Shown here one piece after another: positions 21,460 to 31,152 of a DNA stretch of 55,989 nucleotides. The stretch's first letter is position 1. Each line of letters begins with the position of its first letter. Both the position numbers and the translations under genes were made by a program. Source of the DNA: Mesostigma viride (Eukaryota; Streptophyta; Mesostigmatophyceae; Mesostigmatales; Mesostigmataceae); contig RPFO01000062.1 in NCBI GenBank assembly GCA_009746045.1, forward strand, positions 1 through 55,989, in the 5' to 3' direction. The notes beneath the pieces are model-generated. The model saw nothing but the letters and a program-made list of their open reading frames with translations, was not told the origin of the DNA and did no database searches.

Positions 21460-21874
21460 TTTCGTGCAAGTTGTGAGGTGTTTCGCTTATTCTTGTTTTC
21501 TGCTTCTCTTTTATACTAATCTCATGAGCAAAGTCGAGCCCAAAACCGTCAAGGATAAGCCGGACGTTACAATCTTATCCGCGTGTTTCGGCTCTGCCTT
21601 GAAGATCGCTGATATTTTCGTATTTCCACTTATCTTTGCTGTTTTTACAAATTTCTGGATTCGAGCGATCGCATCGGACGACCAGGAAAAAGATGTAACC
21701 GAAATTCTGCAAGCCCAAATCCCCGTTTTTGCGTCAATGGCACTCAGCGCGGTGATTTTTTTCCCCGGATTTTATCGACTAGGCTTCTTCAAAGGCCTTC
21801 TCGCGTTTCTGATAGTCAGTTACCTTCGTCTCAATGTCGCATCCGCATACGCCATCGTCCTCTCGCGTCTCCTC

Positions 21875-21879
21875 GACGA
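21875..21879 (+). repeat. Target-site duplication GACGA, left copy
   Basis: GACGA directly abuts the 5' LTR and is repeated at 28071-28075 directly after the 3' LTR. Five bases is the usual size for Copia integrases. Confidence 0.85.
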
Positions 21880-22308
21880 AGTTGTGCTCCCGAGTGGCAT
21901 CTATCCGCTGGCCGGTAGTCGCCGGCCTGGGCGCCTAGTCAGGTGGGCATCAAAGATTGGTGTCTAGATGCTAGTCGGTGCCTAAGCAAGGTACGGAAGC
22001 CAGTGCGCGCCGGGACGGTCAGAGAACCGTCGCCCTCGGTAGCACAGATCCGCTGAGTGCCGGTAGTCTCGGGTTAGAGGCTCGAGCATGCACTATCGGG
22101 TAGCCTACCGGTAGTCTCGGGTTAGAGGCTCGAGCATGCCTTATCGGTTAGCGCCGCGCCGCTGAGCTCCTTGCGGCCTGGCCAGCTGCAAGGGTTCAAT
22201 AGCAATCAGTGGCGGCTGCGGGCTCAGCCTCCCACAATCGGTTCCCCAAACAACAAAAATCCCGTCTCCATCGCCGGCGTGCTAGCCAGCGGTGAAGGGC
22301 GTTCAACT
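21880..22308 (+). repeat. 5' LTR
   Basis: 429 bp, near-identical to 27643-28070. It contains an internal 41-bp-scale duplication around GTAGTCTCGGGTTAGAGG and TCGAGCATGC (two copies near 22060 and 22110). The ends form a short inverted repeat AGTTG/CAACT. Confidence 0.95.
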
Positions 22309-22571
22309 TGTATTCACAACAGTCAACATTACCGTTGACCATTTTTCTGGGCTCATGGCGCGTGGCGCGGAGCGAACGCAGCTGCAACCCAGGACCAGGG
22401 AACGCAAGCATCAACTCCGGCGGATGGGAGTGGCGCAGCCACCGTGGCGACTGAGCCAGCTGGGGCTCGGTCAGCACAGCTCCGGGGCAGCAGTCAGCAC
22501 CAACTGCCCGGAAAGTTTTCAAGAAAGAAGAGCTGCCAAGTAAGCTGCCAGAAATTCTGACGCCGTCCGCC

Positions 22572-23558
22572 GTGGAGGAGTTTATTAACAGCCTGGGCGA
22601 GCTCCGGCAGGACTACAACGAACTGTCCGACGCAGTTTTCCTCACCAAGCTGCGCCGGTCAGAGGTATGCAACGAGGCTACGGGTAATGCGGACGTGCGC
22701 GGGGTCATTATCAACGCCAGCAAAGAGGCGTGGACCTGGCCCGACACAGTGAAGGCCCTGCAAGAGGTGCTCGACACCTCAAGCTTTCCTGACGAGGAAA
22801 AGGAGGGGCAGGCGCTGGTGCGCAACCTGTCGCTTGACCCGAATTACCTCAGCTCGGACATGGCCAGATTCGCGGCCCAGGTCCGGAGCAAGGGTGTCTT
22901 GAAGCACATGAGTAGCGAATATTTACTCAGCGCAGTTCTGGATGCGCTGGGGCTGACGCCAGAGAGCCGTGCCAATGTCAAGGCCGGTCTCGGCATGAAA
23001 ATTGCGCTAGCTTCTTCCGTGGTAGTGGGCACCCCGGACGACCAGAAACGGTTCAACGCAGCCATGGCGCACCTCCGAGAGATGTTCAAGGACCGGGGCG
23101 GCCCCAGGCGTAACAACAAGCTGCCGACAGTTGCTCAGGTAAACCCTGTGCCTGCCTCGACCCCGCCAGCAGCTTCTCTGTCGGACTTGACCACTCTTGT
23201 TACCCAGCTGTCCACGACGGTGGCCGACAACGTGGTGCGAATGTTGGGTGGCAAACGCCGAGCTCGCGGTGGTCGGCACAACCAGAACGCGTCCAGCAAA
23301 CGCGGGCCGGGAGGCGGTCAGGGCAAGCAGCCTCGACAGGAGGGCGGCGCTGGCAGGCAGCAACAGCAGCAGGGTGGCGTCCCCAAGGAGAAGGTCGTCT
23401 GCGAGCGGTGCACCGGCGTGGGGCACACCGAGGCCAACTGCACGCTGCGGCTGGACCTCGGCAAGGCGACTCGAGTGTGCCGGCGCTGCTGGGCGGTTCG
23501 GCTTCCTGGACACGACCCCAACACATGCCGCGCCCCACGGCCAGCCATGCCCAAGTGA
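22572..23558 (+). CDS. gag: Copia Gag with CCHC zinc knuckle
   Basis: The capsid-like helical region is followed by a basic Gly/Arg/Gln-rich linker and a canonical knuckle C-x2-C-x4-H-x4-C (CERCTGVGHTEANC), plus a variant C-x2-C-x7-H-x4-C close behind it. Gag forms the cytoplasmic virus-like particle that packages the element RNA. The true start is uncertain. The open frame begins at a GTG and extends back to about 22455 without an ATG, so the N-terminus probably lies upstream of another frame change, perhaps at the ATG at 22355. The stop is TGA, 16 nt before the next reading frame. Confidence 0.8.
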   Translation: MEEFINSLGELRQDYNELSDAVFLTKLRRSEVCNEATGNADVRGVIINASKEAWTWPDTVKALQEVLDTSSFPDEEKEGQALVRNLSLDPNYLSSDMARFAAQVRSKGVLKHMSSEYLLSAVLDALGLTPESRANVKAGLGMKIALASSVVVGTPDDQKRFNAAMAHLREMFKDRGGPRRNNKLPTVAQVNPVPASTPPAASLSDLTTLVTQLSTTVADNVVRMLGGKRRARGGRHNQNASSKRGPGGGQGKQPRQEGGAGRQQQQQGGVPKEKVVCERCTGVGHTEANCTLRLDLGKATRVCRRCWAVRLPGHDPNTCRAPRPAMPK

Positions 23559-23573
23559 CGTCATAGAGGTGAT

Positions 23574-26500
23574 GTGTGTCGCGGTGAGTCGGCTAGGCGT
23601 GAGGATGCTGTGCCTTGTAGTCCTAATGTTCCCACGTCCGTGGTTCAGAATGGAAGTGCAAGTGCTGCAGCTGATCAGGAGTGCGTGCCCAGCGTGGTCG
23701 CAATAGAGCCTGAACACGCCCTTCCGGAGCTCACCCCTTCAGGTGAGATAGTGCCGGCAGATGCCGAGGTAGCCCCTCACGTAGACGTGGAGTTGGGTCG
23801 CCGCCTCAGTAAGGCCTCACTAGAGCACATTGCCGACAGGAATGCACATGCAGAGAGCTTGGCGGGGCAGGTGCCTAGCATAGAAGGGGATGGCACCACC
23901 CCCACGGCCATAGGATTGCGGATGCTTGCTCACCAGATTCACCTTGCGGTGGGTCATGTGGCGGGGCAAACGCTAGACTGGGCGACTCGGCTTATGGGGG
24001 CGCCGGGGTTGAAGGTCGCTCAGGCGGAGTTAGAGGAGTGCCACGCATGCGCAAGTGTCGGAAGAAGCGTAGGCGCTGGCATGCTAAGACTCCTTCCCCG
24101 TACCGGGGGAGGTTAGTGGGGGATGTCATGCATTTGGAGGAGGGGGACTATTATTTGGTCTTGATGGATCGCTATACCAAGTTCCTAGCCATCGAGCCCC
24201 TGCCAAGCATGGTAGAGGAGTCCTTGTGGCGGGGGCTGCGCATTGCCATGTCTCACTTCTTTCCCATTTCTGAGGTCATGTTGGACCAACAATTTGATTG
24301 CATTGTGGGGCGGGAGGGCTGTGAGATGGTGGTTATTGCTGGGCGGCAGGACCATGGCAACTTGGGGCTGATTGATAGGCACATCAGCAGCGTAAAGGGC
24401 ATGGCAGCCAAGCAGCAGGCCAGCGGGTTAGGATTCAAGCCCGCGGGGCAGCCTTATGCACAACGCGCGCTGTGGTGCCGCTTGCTCATGGACAAGTACA
24501 ACAGCCAGGTGCTTTTCAAGCTGCCCCAGGGACTAGGTCTTATTACCGCGCGGGGGCTGCAGTCGGGCATTTACCCTCCGGACGTGGCAGACCATTGGGA
24601 GGCCCACCTCGCTACCACCGCTGAGGTTAGGCGGCAGTTAGACCGCACCCAGCCTGACTTGTCGCAGGAGTGGGAGCTGGGGGAGTTGGTCTTGTTTCAC
24701 AAGGAGAATTCCTTTGGCAAGCGGGGGCAGATGCAAGGGCCAGGCATGGTGGTGGATTTGGACTGGGTGCATAGGCGGGTGAAGGTGCACTGGGAGCATA
24801 GGGACTATCTCATCCCGTGGGATAAGGTGTATCGGTACAAGGCGTCCGATGCCCAGGTCCAGGCGGCCAAGGAGCACAGCCGCCAGCTCGGTTGGGATGT
24901 GGATAGCCGGCCGGCCAAGCGGGCCCGGCTGGAACCTGTCCTACCCACCCCACTTGGGGTGGCTGTGCATGATGCGCTTGTTGCCCACCCCCCTGCAGGC
25001 GCCGCGCCGGAGCAAGTCCCCGGGGTCGACGCGGGGGCGCTACCTCAGCCCCTCCCCGCGACCCCAGCAGCGCCCACCGTGGCGGCGCCGGACACATCGT
25101 CAGGCGCGGGCGTGGGCTCCCAGCTGGCCCACGTCCTCCGACAGCTGCTCAAGGCGGACAAGCTCAAGGCGGCGGCAGCGGGGGGTGCGGCACAAGTCAG
25201 CCGCGTCATGCCAGATAAGTGCCCCACGGTTGTGACTGAAGCTCATGATGTTCCCTCTAGGCATATTGCGGCCATAGATACCATGGCAGGCGTGTCTATC
25301 ACGAGCCCGGCGGCGGCCGAGGCCTATTACCCTTTGCTGCCCAGTAGTTGGAAGGAGTTGCGGGGTTTGACGGGCAGCGGGCCTATAAGGTGGCTGGGCA
25401 GGTGCTCATGCCCATCCTAGGGGTAGATGTCCCTGTGCAAGTGCTAGAGGGTTACAAGGGGATCACCCTCATAGGTAACCCTTTTGTTTCCCTCCCCGGG
25501 TTTTCTGTGTCAGCCGGCTTGGTGACCCTCGAGGGGGTGGGGAGCATAGGCTTGTACCAATATCACGTAGCGCTTGCAGCCCTCACGGGCCGGGGTCCCC
25601 CCGAGGCTATTAATCACCCTGAGGATTATGCCACTGCAGTAGGGGCCATTCGCGGGGCGGAATATACGGCAGAGCCGCTGGTAGCCGATGTCACGCAGCC
25701 GCAGAAGTGTCACCCCAGCAGTCTTGGCATTTTTCCCTGGAGCATCGCCACTAAATCTCCTGTTAGTTATCCGCAGTTTAAGGAGGACTGCCGTGACCCT
25801 GTCAAGTTCCATAAGTGGCGCGCGGCTTTCTTGCGCGCGCAGCTGGAGTGGGCGATGTATGGGGTGTATGGGGAGTTGATGGAGGTGCCGCAAGGGGCGG
25901 TAAAGCTGAACTTGAAGTTTGTGCTCAAGTATAAGCAGGTCCTCCCCACTGACCCTGTCACATTTCATGTACGGCCCTGTGTCACGGAGTTTAGGGGCTC
26001 GTCTGAGTTGTCGGAGGAGGAATTGTTTACGCCCGGGCTGTCGCAGACCACTAGCCGGGTGTTAACATCGGTGTTCTTGGGGCTGTTGGATCGGGGGTTG
26101 GACTATGCCATGGCCTGCTCAGATTTTCAGCGGGCCTTTCTCCATAGCGACCCGGCAGTGGCCGAGGAAGTGTGGCGTGGCACGGTGTATGTGGTCAAGG
26201 TCCCTTTGGTGTGGCAGGGGGAGCTGCGGTGTGTGTACTTGCGGCTTCTCCTTGGTGTGGAGGGCCTGCAGTCTAGCCCCATCATCTTTCGCAAGACGGC
26301 TGAACGCATCTTTGCTAGCATGGGGGCGGTGTTTTCCCGCATCGATAGCAACCTCTTTCACATCCACACACCCAACCCACACGAGCCCGCGTTCATGCAA
26401 TGGCATGGGGATGACTGGCGGCTTATTGGACCCGGGCGTGGGTCCGGCAGTTCATAACCGCTGTGGCCAAGCTTTTGCCCACTAGCCGCACGTTGTGGCT

Positions 26501-27305
26501 GGACCCCGACACCCCCGTCCCTTTCTGTGGCCTAACCTACACTTTGCACCGCACACCGGTTGGCTGGTGCATTGACATGGCGGCCAAGCAGGAATACGCC
26601 GACAAGCTCGCGCAATCGCTGCCTGAGCGGCTGGATGCGTCCGCGGGACCGCACTTGCGCGGCCAGCTGGGGTGGCTCGCGGGCACGGTGCGACCCGACC
26701 TGTCCATCTACGCGCGTGCGCCCGACGCCGTGCTTGCGGGCATGGGAGCGCAGCATCTTCGGACGCAAGTCTTGGCGTCACCGGGCCTGCGCGTGTGGGG
26801 GGTTGATATCACCCGCCCGGTGGCAATGACCATTTACTCTGACGCGAACCTGGAGTCGCGTACCATCACGCAGCTGCGCGCGCGGGAGGCGGCCATCTTT
26901 TTTCTTGATAGCCCCACTGGGCAGCCCACTATTGTCGACTGGTATAGCCGCATCCATCAGCGGGTAGTGGTAGACAGCAATCGCGCGGAGTGTCGCGCGT
27001 TCATTTCCGCTGTCGACCATGCGTGTTATGTGCAGCATCTTTTGCAATGGATTGCGGATAAGGCCCGCGTGGCGCTGTCGCTCCGCATGCGGCTGTGCAC
27101 AGATAGCAAGTCAATAATTGAGTTTCTGAATAACCCGCTCGCCTCCACCACCAAACTAGATTACCTTGTGTTGGCCGAGTCCGCCACGGTGTTGGATGAG
27201 CGGCGGTGGATCCCCGAGAGCGAGAATATTGCCGATGCCTTGACCAAGCCAGCGATGCTGTCGGGGCCTCAGTACAAGCTGCTGCGGCAGCTCATGATGA
27301 CATGA
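23574..27305 (+). CDS. pol: Copia Pol: integrase, protease-like, reverse transcriptase, RNase H
   Basis: Read through three frame changes (near 24060, 25395 and 26430). Domain order: an integrase zinc module with HLAVGH and CHAC (23940-24055); an integrase core with GDVMHLEEG and MLDQQFDCIVG Asp-bearing strands; a retropepsin-like segment with AAIDTMAG (about 25270) and TLIGNPFV; a Copia reverse transcriptase with DFQRAFLHSDP and the catalytic WHGDDW, where Y/F-V-D-D is usual; then RNase H with YSDANLE, AECRAFI, CTDSKSI and the closing WIPESENIADALTKP. The protease-like block after the integrase is unusual for Copia. The 25395 change is a missing A (ATAAGG). The first two thirds carry C-rich, GC-rich host-like codon use. 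Confidence 0.85.
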
Positions 27306-27642
27306 GTTTTTTTTACCGTGTGACCTGTCGTCTTTTTGCATGGGAATGGGCGCTTCTTTCATCTGTGAATACATTTCCCTAGACCTGACAGGCGGCCAGT
27401 GTGCCTAATAATGATGCATGTGGTGCAGTTGCACCCAAGTAGAAAAGGAGGCCGGGAGCAAAGCCCGGGTGTTTTTGGCGTGCTCAGATCCCAGCGTAGG
27501 GCACCCTCCTTGGGGTTTAGGATTTGGGGACGGTCAGTGTGCCGTTACGTGTTTCTCTACTTGAACGTACGTAGGGTCAGTGCTACCCTATTGCCCCTCG
27601 CTTTAAATAATTTATGATAATTATTTAAAAAGAAAGTATGGG
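27306..27642 (+). other. Copia 3' untranslated region and polypurine tract
   Basis: Non-coding. The last 16 nt (27627-27642, AAAAAGAAAGTATGGG) form the purine-rich primer site for plus-strand synthesis directly before the 3' LTR. No separate gene is seen. Confidence 0.65.
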
Positions 27643-28070
27643 AGTTGTGCTCCCGAGTGGCATCTATCCGCTGGCCGGTAGTCGCCGGCCTGGGCGCCTA
27701 GTCAGGTGGGCATCAAAGATTGGTGTCTAGATGCTAGTCGGTGCCTAAGCAAGGTACGGAAGCCAGTGCGCGCCGGGACGGTCAGAGAACCGTCGCCCTC
27801 GGTAGCACAGATCCGCTGAGTGCCGGTAGTCTCGGGTTAGAGGCTCGAGCATGCACTATCGGGTAGCCTACCGGTAGTCTCGGGTTAGAGGCTCGAGCAT
27901 GCCTTATCGGTTAGCGCCGCGCCGCTGAGCTCCTTGCGGCCTGGCCAGCTGCAAGGGTTCAATAGCAATCAGTGGCGGCTGCGGGCTCAGCCTCCCACAA
28001 TCGGTTCCCCAAACAACAAAATCCCGTCTCCATCGCCGGCGTGCTAGCCAGCGGTGAAGGGCGTTCAACT
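27643..28070 (+). repeat. 3' LTR
   Basis: 428 bp, identical to the 5' LTR apart from one A in a homopolymer. It is followed directly by the right copy of the GACGA duplication. Confidence 0.95.
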
Positions 28071-28203
28071 GACGAACCAAGGGATACGGATAAAAACGAA
28101 ACCGATCCTCCTCAGTAAGATCGCGATTCTCTGGTTCGCTTGTTTCCGCAGCCGTTCCGTACACCCTATTTTGGAAGAATCTCGAAATTGATTCTTAACA
28201 GTA

Positions 28204-28440
28204 ATGTCTTTGATAGAAAGATTGCGTTCTTATCGGATCGCGGGATCCGCCGCTTTTGATTGGGCAGCGACGTTGCTAGCTTCGGTCGTCATCGCCTATT
28301 TAGCCGATGGGAGACGATTTCGAGTCCCAATCCTCGCTCTCTCGTTCGTGTGCTTGGTCGCCTTGGGGCAATTCTTGCATTTCGTTCTCGACCAACACAC
28401 GCCATTCCTAAAGAAGTTGCAGTCTCTTTTCGTCGCGTGA
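28204..28440 (+). CDS. Small conserved-type giant-virus membrane protein
   Basis: 78 residues. The pattern LRSYRIAGSAAFDWAATLLA, then a hydrophobic span and a C-terminal HFVLDQHTPFLKKL resembles a short two-span membrane protein widespread in giant viruses. That family has an RxYxxxGxxxFD start and a HxxFGVxTPLN-like end. Two transmembrane helices are visible (about residues 14-32 and 42-62). The role is unknown in the family, and a virion membrane location is likely. The stop is 2 nt before the next start, so the two may be co-expressed. Assignment is by pattern memory. Confidence 0.6.
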   Translation: MSLIERLRSYRIAGSAAFDWAATLLASVVIAYLADGRRFRVPILALSFVCLVALGQFLHFVLDQHTPFLKKLQSLFVA

Positions 28441-28442
28441 AG

Positions 28443-28784
28443 ATGCCAAAAGTTTCATCGTCTTCCTCTTTAAAACGCAAATCCATCCAAGAGGCGATCG
28501 AAACGCCTTCGGAAGACAGGGCCTTCAACAAACCAACGACGCCTGAAGCATTCGACAACCTATGGAAAATGCTTCAAGACGCTGTCGAAAGGAAGATCAA
28601 AGACGACTTCCGCTACATCGCGATTCGACGCGAACTCAATTACCTCTTACACGTGAACACGAGAATGACGGATGAGGAAAAACAGCTCAAGAAAAAGAAG
28701 CTCGTGGAGGAGCGAGAAAACCTTCGAGCAAAAGCGAAGGAGGCAAACCGACTCATTGAGTGCATGCGTAAGGCGATGCGCTGA
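28443..28784 (+). CDS. Small coiled-coil protein
   Basis: 113 residues from the ATG at 28443, starting MPKVSSSSSLKRKS. The N-terminus is Ser/Lys-rich and the C-terminal half is a Lys/Glu/Arg coiled coil (about residues 75-110). No family is recognised. It follows the membrane-protein gene by 2 nt. An upstream extension of the same frame overlaps that gene and is rejected. Confidence 0.5.
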   Translation: MPKVSSSSSLKRKSIQEAIETPSEDRAFNKPTTPEAFDNLWKMLQDAVERKIKDDFRYIAIRRELNYLLHVNTRMTDEEKQLKKKKLVEERENLRAKAKEANRLIECMRKAMR

Positions 28785-28798
28785 AATCCGCGATGAAA

Positions 28799-28860
28799 GG
28801 CTTGAAAGCCGAGACTGTCTTGAATTAACGGCTTAAATGCCGAGACTCTCTTGAGTTTAA
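28799..28860 (+). repeat. Two 31-bp tandem units with short inverted repeats after the 28443 gene
   Basis: Period 31 bp (28799 and 28830). Each unit is GGCTTnAAAnGCC, a small hairpin (GGCTT/AAGCC in the first), followed by GAGACTsTCTTGA. The location just after a stop codon fits a transcript-end signal, but this pair is not repeated after other genes. Confidence 0.45.
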
Positions 28861-28931
28861 GACGCTGTAACACCTATTAACGATTTAATAATAAAACTTT
28901 ATTTTGTCTTTGCTTAATCATGTAAGTTTTC

Positions 28932-29267
28932 ATGCCCCCTAAACGAAATTATCAAGAGATGAAACGTCCGACGACTGCGCGTGAGATACGACTGATGGAA
29001 CGTCAGCAGAGACAAACGACGTCACGTCCGACGACCGCGCCTCATAGACGTGAGCAGAACCAATCGCCGGAACCGACAAGACTAACGATAAACGATTTGC
29101 CTGAAAACGCACGTGCGGAAATCGCGCGTAATACAGGATTAATTATTGGAAGGTCGACACTTCCATATGCACTTGCGGGAATATATGATCGAAAAAAAGC
29201 AAGGATCGACGAACTTCTACCGAATAAATTAAAAGCAGATATGGAGTACCATAAAAAGCGATATTAA
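28932..29267 (+). CDS. Basic N-terminal protein with F-box-like helix
   Basis: 111 residues. The N-terminal half is rich in Arg, Thr and Gln (basic, disordered). The C-terminal half has INDLPENARAEIARNTGLI, which resembles the first helix of an F-box (DLPxxxxxxIA), and a similar segment occurs in the zincin gene at 43318 (RIPTDIARKIA). The TAA at 29265 is in frame with the next coding segment, so the two may once have formed a single gene ending in a zinc tag. Function is unknown. Confidence 0.5.
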   Translation: MPPKRNYQEMKRPTTAREIRLMERQQRQTTSRPTTAPHRREQNQSPEPTRLTINDLPENARAEIARNTGLIIGRSTLPYALAGIYDRKKARIDELLPNKLKADMEYHKKRY

Positions 29268-29294
29268 GCCGACACAATCAACAGAAACTGGAGA

Positions 29295-29633
29295 TTGACG
29301 CCTGAAGAGAGAAAAGCTAGAAAACAAGAGTTAGAGAAGGAAATGGACAAACTTATAGAAGAACAAAAGCCGATAGGCCGAGAAATCACAAAATTGCAAA
29401 CGGCGTTGCATAAATATCCAAACAAAACAGGTGATGAAGTTTTGAAACTGCTCCTAGAGAAAGAGAACAATCAAGCCGGACCCCACAACCAACCCGCCGA
29501 GTCCAACCACAACCAACCCGCCGAGTCCACTCGAGTACGGCGATGCAAGGCGAAGACGCTCGCCAAAAAGAGATGCGAGAACAAGCCTGTCAAGGGCAAG
29601 ACTGTGTGCCGCTGTCACTCCAAAAAGAAATGA
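29295..29633 (+). CDS. Coiled-coil protein with C-terminal zinc tag
   Basis: The frame is open from before 29295, and the first ATG is at 29343. A charged coiled coil (ELEKEMDKLIEEQ) leads into a duplicated Asn-Gln-Pro-Ala-Glu-Ser linker and then the C-terminal module C-x9-C-x10-C-x2-H (RRCKAKT...CRCHSKKK). It is the only example here with the tag at the C-terminus. It is in the same frame as the 28932 segment, separated only by one stop codon and 27 nt, so readthrough, error or recent splitting are all possible. Confidence 0.55.
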   Translation: MTPEERKARKQELEKEMDKLIEEQKPIGREITKLQTALHKYPNKTGDEVLKLLLEKENNQAGPHNQPAESNHNQPAESTRVRRCKAKTLAKKRCENKPVKGKTVCRCHSKKK

Positions 29634-29743
29634 TCACAATTGCACTTTTCATCATAACAGTTAAATGCCTTTTTACCATTCTTTATTTTTATATTGATTT
29701 CGCGAGGAGTGCATCTACCTCTGCATACGATTATTAAAACAAT

Positions 29744-30940
29744 TCAAGAAAGCGCTTCGGCGCTCTTGATCTTTTTCCTTCCCGAAAAATTGAACCTCTC
29801 CAGGTTCAGCGGACGGGTAAGAACAAGATCCGTTTTCATCTCCTCCTTGTTTTTCTTCACAACCTCGAATGGCGTCGCGCCGGTTGCCTGCACAGTGAAA
29901 GGTGCCAGCTGCAACTGGATTTCCACCGCGATCTCCGTGAAGTCGGCCTCCCTTCCCTCTCTCTTGGCGCGCAAAATCACCTGACGCTTGAAAAACTCGT
30001 CGACCGCGAGCTGCTCCTCGTCCATCAGGTCTCTTGCGCTCCCTTTGTACGCGTTGTTGAGTTCCTTCAGCGCCGCCGTGTCAACCCCCGTCGAAGCTTT
30101 GCATCCGCGGTCCGCGACCGTAACCAACGTCTGTCTCACGCGTTCTTTTGGCACAGTCGTCGAAACCAGGTCCGCGAGCTTGTGCTGCAGGTCCTTGGAA
30201 GCGACACGCATCGAAGGGGGCGCAGCGCGCACGGGTTCGACGTAGTCCGGTTTCTTGCGGCCATTGTGGAGTTCCGTGTTCAACAGAACCGTCGTAGTCG
30301 TGCCGTTTGCCGCGTCGTGCGCGTCGCGGACGACCTCGATCATCGTTATGTCGCCAGCAATCAGACGATGGACCCAGCTGGACGCCATCGCGAAAAATTC
30401 CGGGCTGATCCACATAGCCAAAGGGACGACTAGCTCAGGGTGGATCCAGATGCCTCGATCTTCGTTCGGGCCGGACTTGACATCCTCTACGATGGAACAG
30501 TGGGTACTGTGTTCCGACCTCTCTCCGATTCCCGACAACGGCTCGATGAGGTGGGTACAGTTTTGTTCCGACCCCTCTTCGGAGCCTGACATTTGCTCAT
30601 TGAGGTGGGTACACTTTTGTTCCGACCCCGTGTCGGGGATCGACGACTCGGACTTCGATTTTGAGCAGCGTCCGAGTGATGCGATGCACGCCTTTGCACA
30701 GTCAAGCCGATACCAACTTTTAAAAAGTTTCTTTCCGTTGGAAGCCGCCAGCGTGAAGTCGAGCCCCTGAATTTTTTTGTCGCTTTTTCGGACCCTGATT
30801 TCTTTCTCCGCATCCACTTTAAAAGTAATCGAAGGCTTCATGGTAAAAATCCACGTCTTCTCTGTCTCTCGTACAAGACTGAAAAGGGGATGGGAGAACC
30901 GATTCGTGGTCGCCATGACCTCAAAAACACCCATCGTCAT
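29744..30940 (-). CDS. KilA-N domain protein with internal CTHL repeats
   Basis: 398 residues (start at 30940; ATGs at 30934 and 30916 are alternatives). The KilA-N fold is shown by LFKSWYRLD near residue 75 and GIWIHPELVVPLAMWISPEF near residue 170. KilA-N is a DNA-binding module of giant viruses and phages. Between the two halves three 18-residue repeats (GSEQNCTHLIEPLSGI type) are inserted in the loop. The C-terminal 200 residues are Lys/Arg/Glu-rich with no recognised domain. An 11-bp inverted repeat overlaps the start codon and may be an autoregulatory operator (inference). Confidence 0.75.
   Translation of the reverse strand: MTMGVFEVMATTNRFSHPLFSLVRETEKTWIFTMKPSITFKVDAEKEIRVRKSDKKIQGLDFTLAASNGKKLFKSWYRLDCAKACIASLGRCSKSKSESSIPDTGSEQKCTHLNEQMSGSEEGSEQNCTHLIEPLSGIGERSEHSTHCSIVEDVKSGPNEDRGIWIHPELVVPLAMWISPEFFAMASSWVHRLIAGDITMIEVVRDAHDAANGTTTTVLLNTELHNGRKKPDYVEPVRAAPPSMRVASKDLQHKLADLVSTTVPKERVRQTLVTVADRGCKASTGVDTAALKELNNAYKGSARDLMDEEQLAVDEFFKRQVILRAKREGREADFTEIAVEIQLQLAPFTVQATGATPFEVVKKNKEEMKTDLVLTRPLNLERFNFSGRKKIKSAEALS
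30490..30650 (-). repeat. Three 54-bp coding repeats inside the KilA-N gene
   Basis: GTTCCGACC recurs at 30511, 30565 and 30619 (period 54 bp, 18 residues). Copies 2 and 3 are nearly identical around GAGGTGGGTACA. The repeat introduces a Cys-Thr-His motif in each copy. Confidence 0.85.
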
Positions 30941-30963
30941 AGAACACAGATGTGTGTTCTATG
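30938..30963. promoter_or_regulatory. 11-bp inverted repeat at the KilA-N start
   Basis: CATAGAACACA (30938-30948) and TGTGTTCTATG (30953-30963) form a perfect palindrome with a 4-nt loop. It spans the start codon at 30940 of the minus-strand KilA-N gene. It could be a protein-binding operator, or an RNA hairpin ending the upstream transcript. Confidence 0.55.
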
Positions 30964-31152
30964 CGTCTACCCCTGATGTTAGCGTGTGCAAACCGTCCAC
31001 GAGAGGGAGATCGGGAATCACAAGACACCTAGAAGAAAAAAAAGACTCGTCGCTGACGTCACGAGATTCGCCGATCGCCGTTCGGACCTCGCTTTACAAG
31101 TACGAAGTTCAGAGACTGGGTAATACTTACCAATCCCGCCGGCGCGTTTCTA

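Larger units (their letters stand above)
21880..28070 (+). mobile_element. Copia-type LTR retrotransposon
   Basis: A complete 6.19-kb element with 429/428-bp LTRs beginning AGTTG and ending CAACT, gag with CCHC knuckles, integrase, retropepsin-like, Copia-type reverse transcriptase and RNase H, then a purine-rich tract before the 3' LTR. The LTRs differ by a single base in an A run (AAAAA against AAAA), so insertion is recent. The coding part nevertheless shows about four single-base frame changes, which argues that these are sequencing errors. It interrupts the viral membrane-protein gene at 21524. Confidence 0.95.
21524..28118 (+). pseudogene. Multi-span membrane protein split by the Copia insertion
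   Basis: The start MSKVEPKTVKD at 21524 is chosen over the longer frame because a TATACTAAT word lies 3-12 nt before it. The 5' part encodes at least three hydrophobic spans (about residues 20-42, 62-82 and 88-108). At 21879 the frame runs into the 5' LTR. The 3' remainder begins after the 3' LTR at 28071. Collapsing the duplicated GACGA gives a continuous frame ending in a short hydrophilic tail (DEPRDTDKNETDPPQ) with TAA at 28116. The ancestral protein was thus about 134 residues. It precedes another small membrane protein gene at 28204. Confidence 0.7.

Noticed and set aside
22292-22543. Separate small gene before Copia Gag
   Set aside because: Most likely the out-of-frame N-terminus of Gag upstream of a base error. 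It overlaps the LTR end and has no independent features.
192-29267. Alternative genetic code with TAA as glutamine (known in some ulvophyte algae)
   Set aside because: TAA, TAG and TGA all serve as normal final stops of intact genes here (for example 3890, 5268, 14250, 4354). Only two in-frame TAA cases were seen.
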